From positions 1,762,001-1,826,000 of the forward strand of contig NZ_CP053348.1 in NCBI RefSeq assembly GCF_013394595.1: 64,000 bases of DNA, given 5' to 3'. This document shows positions 26,901 to 35,144 of this stretch, piece after piece; positions within the stretch are counted from its first letter, which is position 1, and every line of letters starts with the position of its first letter. The notes under the pieces are model-generated. The model saw only the letters and a list, made by a program, of their open reading frames with translations, did not search any database and was not told where the DNA came from. The translations under genes were made by a program, and so were the position numbers. The stretch is from Winogradskyella forsetii. GTDB lineage: Bacteria; Bacteroidota; Bacteroidia; Flavobacteriales; Flavobacteriaceae.

Positions 26901-29900
26901 TGCACCTCCCTGTCCTAATCCATCTAATTTAATGGTAGATACTACTACCGCTACAACAGCTGATTTATCTTGGTCTCTAGGCTTTGAAGAGACAGATTGG
27001 AATATCGTTGTGCAGCCTGTTGGTTCTGGTGCGCCTACGGGAACAGGAGAAGCAGTGATGGTAACAAATTATACAGCAACAGATTTATTACCAGATACGG
27101 AGTACGAATTTTATGTTAGGGCAGATTGTAATTCTGAAACTAGCGAGTGGGTTGGCCCAATAACATTTAGAACTTTGTGTACCGCATTTACAACGCCTTT
27201 TGTTGAAACGTTTAACATAGGTTCTCCGTCCGAAAGTTGTTGGCAAACAGTAAATAATAACGGCGATGTTTTTATTTGGGAACTTAACAGTGCTATATTT
27301 CCTTTTGAAGGGGATCAATCTGCTGCTATTGCAACAACGACTAACGGTAATAGCGATGATTGGTTAATTTCTCCAACAATTACAATTACAGAAAATCAAC
27401 GTTTACGATATTACTATAGAGCAGCATATAGCTTTTACATTGAGGATTTAGAAGTTCTGCTTTCTACTAACGGAACTGGGTTAAGTGAATTCACAACTGT
27501 TTTATATGATTCTGACGACGATCCAGTGATCATTAATAATGAGGAATACAAAGTAAGAATCATAAACTTTCCAACAGGTATTAGTGGAGATGTCAACATA
27601 GCATTCCACGCGCCCTTTTTTCCTCCAGATCCTTCAGGTATTCGAGGTGTGGCTCTTTTTATAGACAATGTAAATATTGAAGATATTCCTGAATGTTCAG
27701 AACCCACAAATATCAGCTTTAATAATATTACGGATACTCAGGTACAAGTGGGTTGGGACACTAACGGTTCTGAAACAGCTTGGGAGATTTCAGTCCAACC
27801 AGCTGGAACGCCTGCTCCTGTTGGCGATACCGATCCAAGTTATTTGTATAATGCTACAACCAATCCATTTTCAATTACCGGATTGACAGCCTCAACAGCG
27901 TATGACATATATATTCGGGCAATATGTGACAATTCGCAGAGCGAATGGACAGGGCCAAAAGAGCTCACGACCAAATGTAGTTTTGAAAACTTATGTCAAT
28001 ATACTTTTATACTTACAAGTGACTTTGCCATATCAGCCTCCCTTGACATTACTCAAAATAATCAAGTCGTACAGTCATTACCTTTTAATGGGGAACAGGC
28101 CGAAGAATTCACTGTTTTTTTATGTTCAGGTGTTGAGTTTTCAGTATTCTTCGAAACGTTAGGAAGTGCTCAAAGCCAGTATGAGAGTTATAAATTTGAA
28201 ATTAGAGATGGTTTAGGCGTTACGGTTTACGACAGTCCATTTAACATCCCACTTAAAACAACGGTTTACGAGGGCACAGCGCTTTGTGGAACAATTGCAT
28301 GTCCACAACCAACAGATTTAACTATTAGTGACACTAATGTGATGTCTTGGCTTCCTGGAGGAAGCGAAACACAATGGGAAGTGGCTATTCAGCAAATTGG
28401 GAATGGCACTTTACCACAGTCAGGGACCATAGTGTCAACAAATTCTTATACACCGACAGCTTCTGATTTTAATGATCCTTTTGCAGCGACTTACGAGTAT
28501 TTTGTTAGATCCGTTTGCGGTACAGGTGATGAAAGCTTCTGGTCTGGTCCTTTTGAATTCGTCAGAAATGACGATGTTAGCAATGCTATTACACTTCCAA
28601 TAAATGCTGATAATGTCTGCGAGATATCAGCAACTGAAGTATCGTTTATTGGAGCAACGATTTCTTCAGAAAGCCTATCATGTGATGGAGCTAACAACGG
28701 TGATGTTTGGTTTGACTTTACAGCAGAATCCCTAGTACATATTATTGAAGTTAATGGCTTTACAGGCGAGTTCTACTATTTTGATGGTGCACCACGTTTT
28801 CCAAATATTGCCATGACACTTTATAGAGACACTGGTGTGACTCTTGAGGAAATAGCATGTACCTATGACAAAATTATGGTTACTATGTATTCTTCAGAAT
28901 TAGTTGTTGGTGATAACTATAAATTGAGACTATCCTTAAACACGCCAGATTCTAGTATGTATAGATTTAACGTATGTATTAAGACACCTCAAGAATTGTG
29001 CTCAGTAGATACTGTCAACGGTGGTTTTGAAACACCTGCATTGAATTTTATAGGTGGAGTATCTTCAATTGTTACCATGGAAGTGGTTCCAGGTTGGCGT
29101 ACAAATCTAACAACATGGGGCGAGGATGGTGCCATCTTTATTTGGGAAGGTTTAGGTGCTCCAGGATTTGAACCTTATGAGGGTAGTCAATGTGTACAGC
29201 TATTGGGCGATATAGACGACCCTGCAGATCCAAACGATCCAGAAGATATACGAGGCTATTATAAAGACTTTGATACCTCAGAAACAACTTTGTTCGATTA
29301 TAGTTTTGCACATCTAGGGAGGTCTGAAGGTAATATAGTTCAACTCTTTGCTGGACCACCAGGTGGACCTTATACCTTGGTTGATGAAAACTTAGCTGAA
29401 GTTCAAGCTTGGACACTTGTGTCCGGTGAATACCAAATTCCTGTTGGTCAAAATGCGACACGATTTATTTTTAGAGCCGGTAATGATAATGATATTGGTA
29501 ATATTTTGGATGCTGTAAGCTTTCTTCCCAATAATGAAATTATTACAGAATCATTTACGGTAGATTGCGATAATACAAATGCTAATGTTCAGGCAAATGG
29601 TTTTGGTACTTGGGTTCCAAGTGATTCTAATCCAGGTGATGTATTGATTACTGGTGCAGATACCAACAACGCAATGATTACCAATTTTATTCAACCAGGC
29701 GTTTACACATTTACATGGCAAACTTCTTATTGTGCCTATGATATCGAGATCACCTACAACGGCATCGCTGAGACACCAGAAGTGACCAGTCCAGTTGAGT
29801 ATTGTTTAGGGGATACGGCGGAGCAACTCTCAGCGTCGACCTCGGACCTTTACGATCTGATGTGGTTCACACAGGCATCAGGCGGCACAGGAAGCGAAAC

Positions 29901-31329
29901 GGGACCGACACCTGATACCTCAGTGGTCAGTACAACATCGTATTACGCAGCTTATGTTGACACCGAAGGTTGCGAAGGGCCAAGGGCGGAAATCGTGGTC
30001 ACGGTGAGTGAATCGTTTACACCGGAACTGACATTCAGTTATGAAGATACCTGTGCGGTAGCCACAGAAAACCCAACCCCAATTTTAAGCGACGGCTTTG
30101 AAACAGGAGGCACATTCTCATCAACGACCCTAACTGTAGATGCTACAACAGGCGTCATTGATATGGCCTCGGCATCAGCAGGGCAACATGACGTAACCTA
30201 TACTTTTGACGGCAATGAAGAGACTTGTACGTCTGCAGGATCGTTTATGGTAACTATAACGTTTACGGCCGCATCGGTGCCAGTAACCGTATTTGACTAC
30301 GGAACCACGGCTTACTGTGTACTCTCTTCAGAGACCATTACACCATCACTGGCGAACAACTTTACAACAGGAGGTACATTTAGTTCCTCAACATTAACGG
30401 TGGATGCCGCAACGGGAGTCGTTGACCTATCTTCCGCTACGGCCGGTAGCCATGACGTTACTTACAACGTTGAAGCAGATGCCACAGCATGTTCCGGTTC
30501 AGGTATGTTTACCGCAACTATAGAGATTACAGCAAGTACAAGTCCTGTTACAGCGTTCACTTATGCCGAAGATATATATTGTGCGGATAGTAATACCATT
30601 CTTCCAGAACTGGCTACAGGCTTTACGACTGGAGGCCTGTTTTCATCCGACAACGGCCTGTCCATCAACGGGAATACAGGGGAAATCGATGTGGCTTCAA
30701 GTACATTGGGCAATTATGACGTGACCTATACGGTTGCGGAAAATGTTTCAAATTGTGTCGAAGCGGCAACGGGCACGTTCAACATTACCATTTTGGATGC
30801 CATTGAAGTGGGCGTGCAGGGCGGATGCGACGGCGCGGATTACATACTTACCGCATCGCCGGTCAACAATTCGTTCGAGACCGAGGAAGCCACGTATACC
30901 TGGAAGGATGCCAACGGGACTACCGTTGGTCAGAATTCTGAAGTGTTCAATGTCACGGACTATGCGGACTTAAACCCTAATGCATCGGCACCGTTGCAAT
31001 TCTCGGTAACGGTGGATTTCGGCGGTTGTTCAATCACAACGGCCTACACCTCCGAACGTTTGGCATGCGGCACCATACCACAGGGCATTTCGCCGGACGG
31101 GAACAACAAGAACGATACGTTCGACCTTACGGGATATGGCGTAAGATCACTGATCATTTTCAACCGTTACGGTCGGGAAGTGTTCAATTATAGCGGTAGC
31201 TATACCGATCAATGGTACGGACAGACCAATGATGGCAAGGAACTACCGGACGGCACCTATTTCTACAGTATTGAAAAGGAAGACGGAAACGGGGAAACTG
31301 GTTGGGTTTACATAAACAGGGCGCATTAA
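23998..31329 (+). CDS. Giant fibronectin-type adhesin with type B (CHU_C) sorting domain
   Basis: A 2,443-residue secreted protein. The signal peptide starts at an internal Met at 24088 (MGKVSYTLLFLVLLLFSG); the frame is open from 23998, so the first 30 residues are either an extended leader or not translated. Then come alternating MAM/choice-of-anchor-J-like domains and fibronectin type III domains (WxExxVQP ... YEFYVRAxC ... EWVGP motifs), a PPC-like domain, an Ig-like domain, three tandem repeats of about 83 residues (30,030-30,800), and a gliding-motility-associated type B sorting domain at the end (SPDGNNKNDTFDL ... IIFNRYGREVF). It is exported by T9SS, probably to serve in surface adhesion or gliding. 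GC content jumps at about 29,755 within the gene. Confidence 0.88.
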   Translation: MGNMVQFILTSHNSLFSKVFSCSKTFKVKLMGKVSYTLLFLVLLLFSGKSFAQLSENFDTGIPATWTLFGNSNAVQSWTTTTDGYLGTNGTSINPSADNIGDQNTAQYFLVTPQFTVPENGEIQFYTKQSNEADNGAQYEIRLSTAAQPDINGFNITVQSYTETNLNVGLQTDYEQKVIELPTSIPAGLEIYIAFVAVNTQNGATPTGDEWFVDDISILEGCIEIDDNNVSVDDITVDGAEVTWSHPTATNFEIQILPTGGVPADSGIPVSGTSYTLSNLDEDTEFDIYISAICDNETQSAFTGPYTFETLKFGLSCDAPIIVPDVTATPYVLADNLANWVNPNESYTTQGSNCLSTTDNQNYLSGDKVFLTYTPTEDGLVTITQTTFDGGNENNNCYNPQSSVLVYESCAAVGVNCIAGLNTTNGFEPKSINNLLVEAGQTYVIVVSSFFTSGAGICFELEISSPTCAPPADFTFNNLTENSVSYSWDNVGGFSDSWEYVAVPTGTGEPIGSGTTTTTNLDNSINGLITATTYDLYVRSICSGVPGIWSNPITFTTQCSTFDTPYFTDFNNATNENPEPCWTTIDANGDDNSWNFIGGWATVRTSLARFQNNDYYVSPRINFDGTPKRLRYKHSSTQGSSTYTIKLSTTGVGYDDFTTVVLSPITINNTSFQEYIVDLPEGITGEVNVAWIVEPNTTETALRVSIDDVYIEDKPSCPDPLNPFVLASQITTNSAWLFWTAGDDETQWELVIQDLDSGEPTTNGLLVTNNAPYIATGLESGRRYEFYVRAYCAEDDQSEWVGPVPFTTLCDSYDTPFFESFNDEDADTQKFCWEINNVNNDNITWTINETLAFISTASFNPPTSFNDYLISPQINLIGQKELKFKVRADFSLFASATRFGLEVLMSTTNTNPGSFSVISPLEIYTNSAFIEKSIIVEGNGPVYFAFRVPPEFTGPWSNISIDDVSINDAPPCPNPSNLMVDTTTATTADLSWSLGFEETDWNIVVQPVGSGAPTGTGEAVMVTNYTATDLLPDTEYEFYVRADCNSETSEWVGPITFRTLCTAFTTPFVETFNIGSPSESCWQTVNNNGDVFIWELNSAIFPFEGDQSAAIATTTNGNSDDWLISPTITITENQRLRYYYRAAYSFYIEDLEVLLSTNGTGLSEFTTVLYDSDDDPVIINNEEYKVRIINFPTGISGDVNIAFHAPFFPPDPSGIRGVALFIDNVNIEDIPECSEPTNISFNNITDTQVQVGWDTNGSETAWEISVQPAGTPAPVGDTDPSYLYNATTNPFSITGLTASTAYDIYIRAICDNSQSEWTGPKELTTKCSFENLCQYTFILTSDFAISASLDITQNNQVVQSLPFNGEQAEEFTVFLCSGVEFSVFFETLGSAQSQYESYKFEIRDGLGVTVYDSPFNIPLKTTVYEGTALCGTIACPQPTDLTISDTNVMSWLPGGSETQWEVAIQQIGNGTLPQSGTIVSTNSYTPTASDFNDPFAATYEYFVRSVCGTGDESFWSGPFEFVRNDDVSNAITLPINADNVCEISATEVSFIGATISSESLSCDGANNGDVWFDFTAESLVHIIEVNGFTGEFYYFDGAPRFPNIAMTLYRDTGVTLEEIACTYDKIMVTMYSSELVVGDNYKLRLSLNTPDSSMYRFNVCIKTPQELCSVDTVNGGFETPALNFIGGVSSIVTMEVVPGWRTNLTTWGEDGAIFIWEGLGAPGFEPYEGSQCVQLLGDIDDPADPNDPEDIRGYYKDFDTSETTLFDYSFAHLGRSEGNIVQLFAGPPGGPYTLVDENLAEVQAWTLVSGEYQIPVGQNATRFIFRAGNDNDIGNILDAVSFLPNNEIITESFTVDCDNTNANVQANGFGTWVPSDSNPGDVLITGADTNNAMITNFIQPGVYTFTWQTSYCAYDIEITYNGIAETPEVTSPVEYCLGDTAEQLSASTSDLYDLMWFTQASGGTGSETGPTPDTSVVSTTSYYAAYVDTEGCEGPRAEIVVTVSESFTPELTFSYEDTCAVATENPTPILSDGFETGGTFSSTTLTVDATTGVIDMASASAGQHDVTYTFDGNEETCTSAGSFMVTITFTAASVPVTVFDYGTTAYCVLSSETITPSLANNFTTGGTFSSSTLTVDAATGVVDLSSATAGSHDVTYNVEADATACSGSGMFTATIEITASTSPVTAFTYAEDIYCADSNTILPELATGFTTGGLFSSDNGLSINGNTGEIDVASSTLGNYDVTYTVAENVSNCVEAATGTFNITILDAIEVGVQGGCDGADYILTASPVNNSFETEEATYTWKDANGTTVGQNSEVFNVTDYADLNPNASAPLQFSVTVDFGGCSITTAYTSERLACGTIPQGISPDGNNKNDTFDLTGYGVRSLIIFNRYGREVFNYSGSYTDQWYGQTNDGKELPDGTYFYSIEKEDGNGETGWVYINRAH
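30030..30800 (+). repeat. Three tandem repeats of about 83 codons in the adhesin
   Basis: Three consecutive copies share the pattern F-x-Y-x5-C, F-x-T-G-G-x-F-S-S, a short V-D-x-x-T-G stretch and H/Y-D-V-T-Y. They start at about 30,030, 30,290 and 30,550. They are similar in protein but clearly diverged in DNA. They lie wholly within the high-GC segment. Confidence 0.75.
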
Positions 31330-31447
31330 GCACTGGCGAAACCATAGCAAATTAAATAGAGTCAAAAACATCTTGGTCTAAGCTGAAATAGTCGAACTGA
31401 ATTACGGCTATTCCGTTTAGCCCTTGACAACCAATAGATATATTCAA

Positions 31448-32383
31448 ATGAAAAAACTATATTTCACAACCGTTTTCGCACTCCTGGTCTCGGTAGGTGC
31501 CCATGCGCAGCAAGACCCTCAGTATACGCAGTACATGTACAACATGAACGTTGTAAACCCGGCATACGCGGGCTCGAAAGAAGCGTTGTCCATCGGCCTG
31601 TTGTACAGATCGCAATGGGTCGGTATTACCGACGCACCAAAGACAGCGACACTGTCGGTCCATAGCCCAATTGGTAGCAACGTCGGTCTGGGATTATCGG
31701 TGATTTCCGATAGGATCGGGCCTGTTGAGGAAAACAATGTGTTCGCGGATTTTTCATATACGCTCAATTTGGGAGGCGAGCATAAGTTGGCATTTGGCCT
31801 AAAGGCAGGCGCCACGTTCCATGACATAGGCCTGTTCAGCGATATAGGAAATGGTTTTGTACCAGATGCAGGGGACGAGGCCTTCAGTGAAAATACAACG
31901 AACACCTATCTGAATTTTGGGGCCGGTGCATTTTATTACACGGACAAATATTACCTGTCCCTATCCGTGCCCAACATGTTAAAGGGCACCCATCTGGACG
32001 TGACCAATAACGGACAGGAATTCAGTTACGGTTCAGAGGTGCTGCACTATTTCCTTTCCGCGGGTTATGTGTTCGACCTAGCGGGCAGCACAAAATTCAA
32101 ACCGTCGTTTTTATTGAAGTCGGCCTTTGATGCACCGACATCGCTGGACCTCTCTGCCAATTTTTTATTCTATGATAAACTGGAGGTCGGCGCCACCTAC
32201 CGCTTGGAGGATTCGGTCGGTGCCATGGCAAATTTTGCGGTCACGCCGGACATTAGGATAGGCTATGCCTATGACTATACAACCTCGGACCTTAATGTGA
32301 GATCATCCGGATCCCATGAGATCATGTTGTTGTTCGATCTAAGTCCGTCTAAAAAAGTATCCATTTCACCTCGATTTTTCTAA
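31448..32383 (+). CDS. PorP/SprF family T9SS outer-membrane protein
   Basis: A 311-residue outer-membrane beta-barrel. The start ATG at 31448 gives a clean signal peptide (MKKLYFTTVFALLVSVGAHAQ); an in-frame TTG 24 bp upstream is less likely. The mature N-terminus QQDPQYTQYMYNMNVVNPAYAGS is the family hallmark. The rest is rich in alternating hydrophobic strands and ends in an aromatic residue, as barrels do. PorP/SprF proteins pair with type B-sorted adhesins and help to anchor or secrete them. The position directly after a CHU_C adhesin and before an OmpA gene is the usual arrangement. The gene lies in the high-GC segment. Confidence 0.92.
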   Translation: MKKLYFTTVFALLVSVGAHAQQDPQYTQYMYNMNVVNPAYAGSKEALSIGLLYRSQWVGITDAPKTATLSVHSPIGSNVGLGLSVISDRIGPVEENNVFADFSYTLNLGGEHKLAFGLKAGATFHDIGLFSDIGNGFVPDAGDEAFSENTTNTYLNFGAGAFYYTDKYYLSLSVPNMLKGTHLDVTNNGQEFSYGSEVLHYFLSAGYVFDLAGSTKFKPSFLLKSAFDAPTSLDLSANFLFYDKLEVGATYRLEDSVGAMANFAVTPDIRIGYAYDYTTSDLNVRSSGSHEIMLLFDLSPSKKVSISPRFF

Positions 32384-32401
32384 TCTTTTAAACGTTTAAA
32401 A

Positions 32402-34276
32402 ATGAAAAAAATATATCGTCTCTTGAGCTTGGTCCTGGTCATAACGACTTCAAGCTTCGGACAGAATAAGCAAACAGAAAAGGCAGACCAGCTCTACGAT
32501 GGCTATCAGTATGTGGATGCCATAGAAGCATACCTAAAGCTTGTAGAGGATAACAGTGCGGACGCGTATGTTTACAGGCAATTGGCGGACAGTTATTACA
32601 ACGTGTTCAACATTGGCGAAGCCTCAAAATGGTACAAAAAGGCCTTGGAGAACAACCAGGATGCCGAGACCCATTACCGTTATGCACAGGTGCTGAAGTC
32701 GCAAGGGGATTATGAAGCGGCCAATGCGCAAATGGACGCCTTTTCAAGAATGAGCCCAGATGATATCCGTGCCAAGGCCCACTTGGGAAACCCGAATTAC
32801 ATCCCCAAATTGGCCGATATCACCAAAACGTTCACTGTTGAGAACATAGCGATCAATGACGAGGGACAAAGCGATTTTGGAGCGGTTCTCTCCAATGACA
32901 ACATCCTGTATTTTGTAAGTACAAGAAAGACCTCAGGCAAAGAAGATGCCTGGACGAACCAGCCCTATCTGGATATTTATAGGTCCATTAGGAACGATGA
33001 GGGAGCGCTGTCAGAACCTGAAGGCGTGGAAGAGTTGAACACCATTTACCACGACGGTCCCATAACCATCAGCGCAGATGGGAAAACGATGTATTTTTCC
33101 CGGGACGGCCATTCGGACGGCACGTTCAAAAAGATAAAGAACAACCGAGTGAAACTAGCACAGCAAGGCATCTATAAAGCCACGATGGTTGATGGGAAAT
33201 GGGGAAATATAGAGGCCCTGCCCATAAACAGCAAGGATTATACGGTAAGCCATCCAAGTTTGAGCAGTGACGGCAAGACCCTCTATTTTGCGTCCAACAT
33301 GCCAGGAGGACTTGGGGGCACGGATATCTGGAAAGTAAGGGTGAGCGGAAATACATATGGCGAACCGGAAAATTTGGGGCCCAAGGTCAACACATCCGGC
33401 AAGGAAGGGTTTCCGTATATCAGCGAGGACAATATTCTATATTTCGCATCAAGCGGAAGGCAAGGGTTCGGAGGGCTCGATATTTTCAAATATGACATGA
33501 ACACTGATGAATCCGCTGAAAACCTGGGAAACGTCATAAACACTAAGAGGGACGACTTTGCTTTTAGTGTGAACAACACCTTGAAAGTCGGTTACTTTTC
33601 GTCAAACAGATCTGGAGTGGACAATATTTACATGGCCATCCCCATTTGCCAGTTTGAAACGATAGCAATTGTTAAGGACAAGGATACGAACTCGGTACTT
33701 CCTGGAGCAAGTGTTACAATTTTAGATGCCCAGAACAATGAAATAGCGGCACAGGCAACCGATATGAAAGGTAAGACCGACTTTAACGTTGGCTGTGACA
33801 ACAACTATGTTCTGAACGTTTCAATGGAAGGCTATGAAACCACTTCAGTTCCTGTTGGGGAATCGGATGGAGAAGCTGTTGAAGTGGCCATAGAGCTAAA
33901 ACCGATAAATGAAATGATCACGGAAACCGAAGTGAAACTGAACAATATCTACTTTGAGTTCAACAAGAGCAATATCACTAACCAAGGTGCTATGGAACTG
34001 GATAAACTGGTGGCCATAATGAAGGATCACCCAGAGATGAAGATTTTGGTAAGATCCCATACGGATTCTAAGGGAAATGCGGATTACAACCTAAAGCTGT
34101 CCGAAAGGCGCGCACAATCCACCATGCAGTATGTGATATCCAAGGGCATCGATGGCCAGAGGTTATCTGCAAAGGGTATGGGAGCCACGGCACCAAAAGT
34201 AAATTGTGGCCCTAATTGCACGGAAGATGAGGATGCGCAGAACAGACGATCGGAGTTCTTAATTGTTAGGGACTAA
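32402..34276 (+). CDS. PorE-like OmpA-family lipid/peptidoglycan anchor protein
   Basis: A 624-residue envelope protein. After a signal peptide (residues 1-20) come TPR-like repeats (about 22-115), a WD40-like PD40 beta-propeller (about 150-410, with repeated YFxSxxxG(G)xGGxDI(W/F)K motifs), a carboxypeptidase-regulatory-like domain (about 420-500) and a C-terminal OmpA peptidoglycan-binding domain (about 515-624; SHTDSKGNADYNLKLSERRA). This TPR-PD40-CRD-OmpA order is that of PorE of the type IX secretion system. It begins 18 bp after the PorP/SprF gene and the two are co-transcribed. It probably ties the PorP-adhesin complex to the cell wall. Multiple paralogues are usual in this family, so it need not be the core T9SS copy. 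Confidence 0.9.
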   Translation: MKKIYRLLSLVLVITTSSFGQNKQTEKADQLYDGYQYVDAIEAYLKLVEDNSADAYVYRQLADSYYNVFNIGEASKWYKKALENNQDAETHYRYAQVLKSQGDYEAANAQMDAFSRMSPDDIRAKAHLGNPNYIPKLADITKTFTVENIAINDEGQSDFGAVLSNDNILYFVSTRKTSGKEDAWTNQPYLDIYRSIRNDEGALSEPEGVEELNTIYHDGPITISADGKTMYFSRDGHSDGTFKKIKNNRVKLAQQGIYKATMVDGKWGNIEALPINSKDYTVSHPSLSSDGKTLYFASNMPGGLGGTDIWKVRVSGNTYGEPENLGPKVNTSGKEGFPYISEDNILYFASSGRQGFGGLDIFKYDMNTDESAENLGNVINTKRDDFAFSVNNTLKVGYFSSNRSGVDNIYMAIPICQFETIAIVKDKDTNSVLPGASVTILDAQNNEIAAQATDMKGKTDFNVGCDNNYVLNVSMEGYETTSVPVGESDGEAVEVAIELKPINEMITETEVKLNNIYFEFNKSNITNQGAMELDKLVAIMKDHPEMKILVRSHTDSKGNADYNLKLSERRAQSTMQYVISKGIDGQRLSAKGMGATAPKVNCGPNCTEDEDAQNRRSEFLIVRD

Positions 34277-34325
34277 TATCTTATTTGGTTACGATCTTAA
34301 AAATTTTAGATATCAGAAAAACTAA

Positions 34326-35141
34326 CTAATCAACCACATAAACCAATTCAACAAATTCAGATAGCCTAAAATATCCAAAAGGATAGTTATCTGAATTGGT
34401 TGTATTAATGCAATTGCCTCTTACGGTTGCTGGTTGTGTTTCAAATGGTCCGCCACCTTGTTCACTTCCTTGCTGTAAAAGAATAAACATAAATTCATAA
34501 TATTGTTCTGAAACTCCAAAATGGCGCATGATCACTTCATCCCCAGATTCTAAATCTTCCTCGGTGTAATAAGCAAAAATTTGATTGCCATCAATAAATT
34601 CATCATCTAAAACGTCTAAAGTTGGAACCACTGGAATATCACTTATATATTCAAAGAAATAAAAATTATCGATATCCGGAGGATCTGTAAAATAGGTTTT
34701 TAATTCAATATCCTCACCTGTAAAACCGCCTTCATTATTCTGTTCTACAAATTCTATTGGAACTACTGACTTCAAGGTTTCCGATGCTGTATAAATTTCC
34801 CCATTGTAATTAATAGTTAAGTTATAGACACCATCAATGACTGGAATGAAATTATTGTTTCGATAGATACCAGTATCAGCTTCCTCAATAAAATTAAACG
34901 TATTATTGTTGGTATCTGTAATTTGAACCGTAGCTCCATTTGCGGGTGGAGTAGCATCATCAAAAAATGGCGCTGACAGTGATAATTTTATACTTTGTTG
35001 GTTTCCTGTTGTATTTTTTAACCAGTTGATGGAAGCTTCAATAACTAACCGTGGTTCTGCTTCATTAAGGTCGACGTCAATGACATCTTCGCACGTATAA
35101 AATAATGAAAAGACGAGGAGCATATAGATTGATTTTTTCAT
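34326..35141 (-). CDS. DUF4249 family lipoprotein, TonB-receptor partner
   Basis: A 271-residue surface or periplasmic lipoprotein with lipobox LFYTC (acylated Cys near residue 17), followed by the DUF4249 start CEDVIDVDLNEAEPRLVIEA and a beta-rich body. DUF4249 genes in Bacteroidetes almost always follow a TonB-dependent receptor gene, as here with a 3-bp gap, and probably encode a surface substrate-binding partner. The substrate is unknown. It ends convergently with the high-GC OmpA gene 49 bp away. Confidence 0.85.
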   Translation of the reverse strand: MKKSIYMLLVFSLFYTCEDVIDVDLNEAEPRLVIEASINWLKNTTGNQQSIKLSLSAPFFDDATPPANGATVQITDTNNNTFNFIEEADTGIYRNNNFIPVIDGVYNLTINYNGEIYTASETLKSVVPIEFVEQNNEGGFTGEDIELKTYFTDPPDIDNFYFFEYISDIPVVPTLDVLDDEFIDGNQIFAYYTEEDLESGDEVIMRHFGVSEQYYEFMFILLQQGSEQGGGPFETQPATVRGNCINTTNSDNYPFGYFRLSEFVELVYVVD

Positions 35142-35144
35142 GAT

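Larger units (their letters stand above)
29755..34280. other. High-GC segment with an intragenic boundary
   Basis: Sampled 60-bp lines show about 32-42 percent G+C before 29,760 (for example 19/60 at 29,461 and 22/60 at 29,701) and about 45-53 percent after it (32/60 at 29,761 and 29,821; 31/60 at 30,841). Low GC returns with the convergent gene at 34,326. The segment covers the last 520 codons of the adhesin, the PorP/SprF gene and the OmpA gene, which fits acquisition of a ready-made T9SS anchoring module. Confidence 0.7.

Noticed and set aside
31424-31447. TTG start for the PorP/SprF gene
   Set aside because: The ATG at 31448 gives a standard signal peptide directly.
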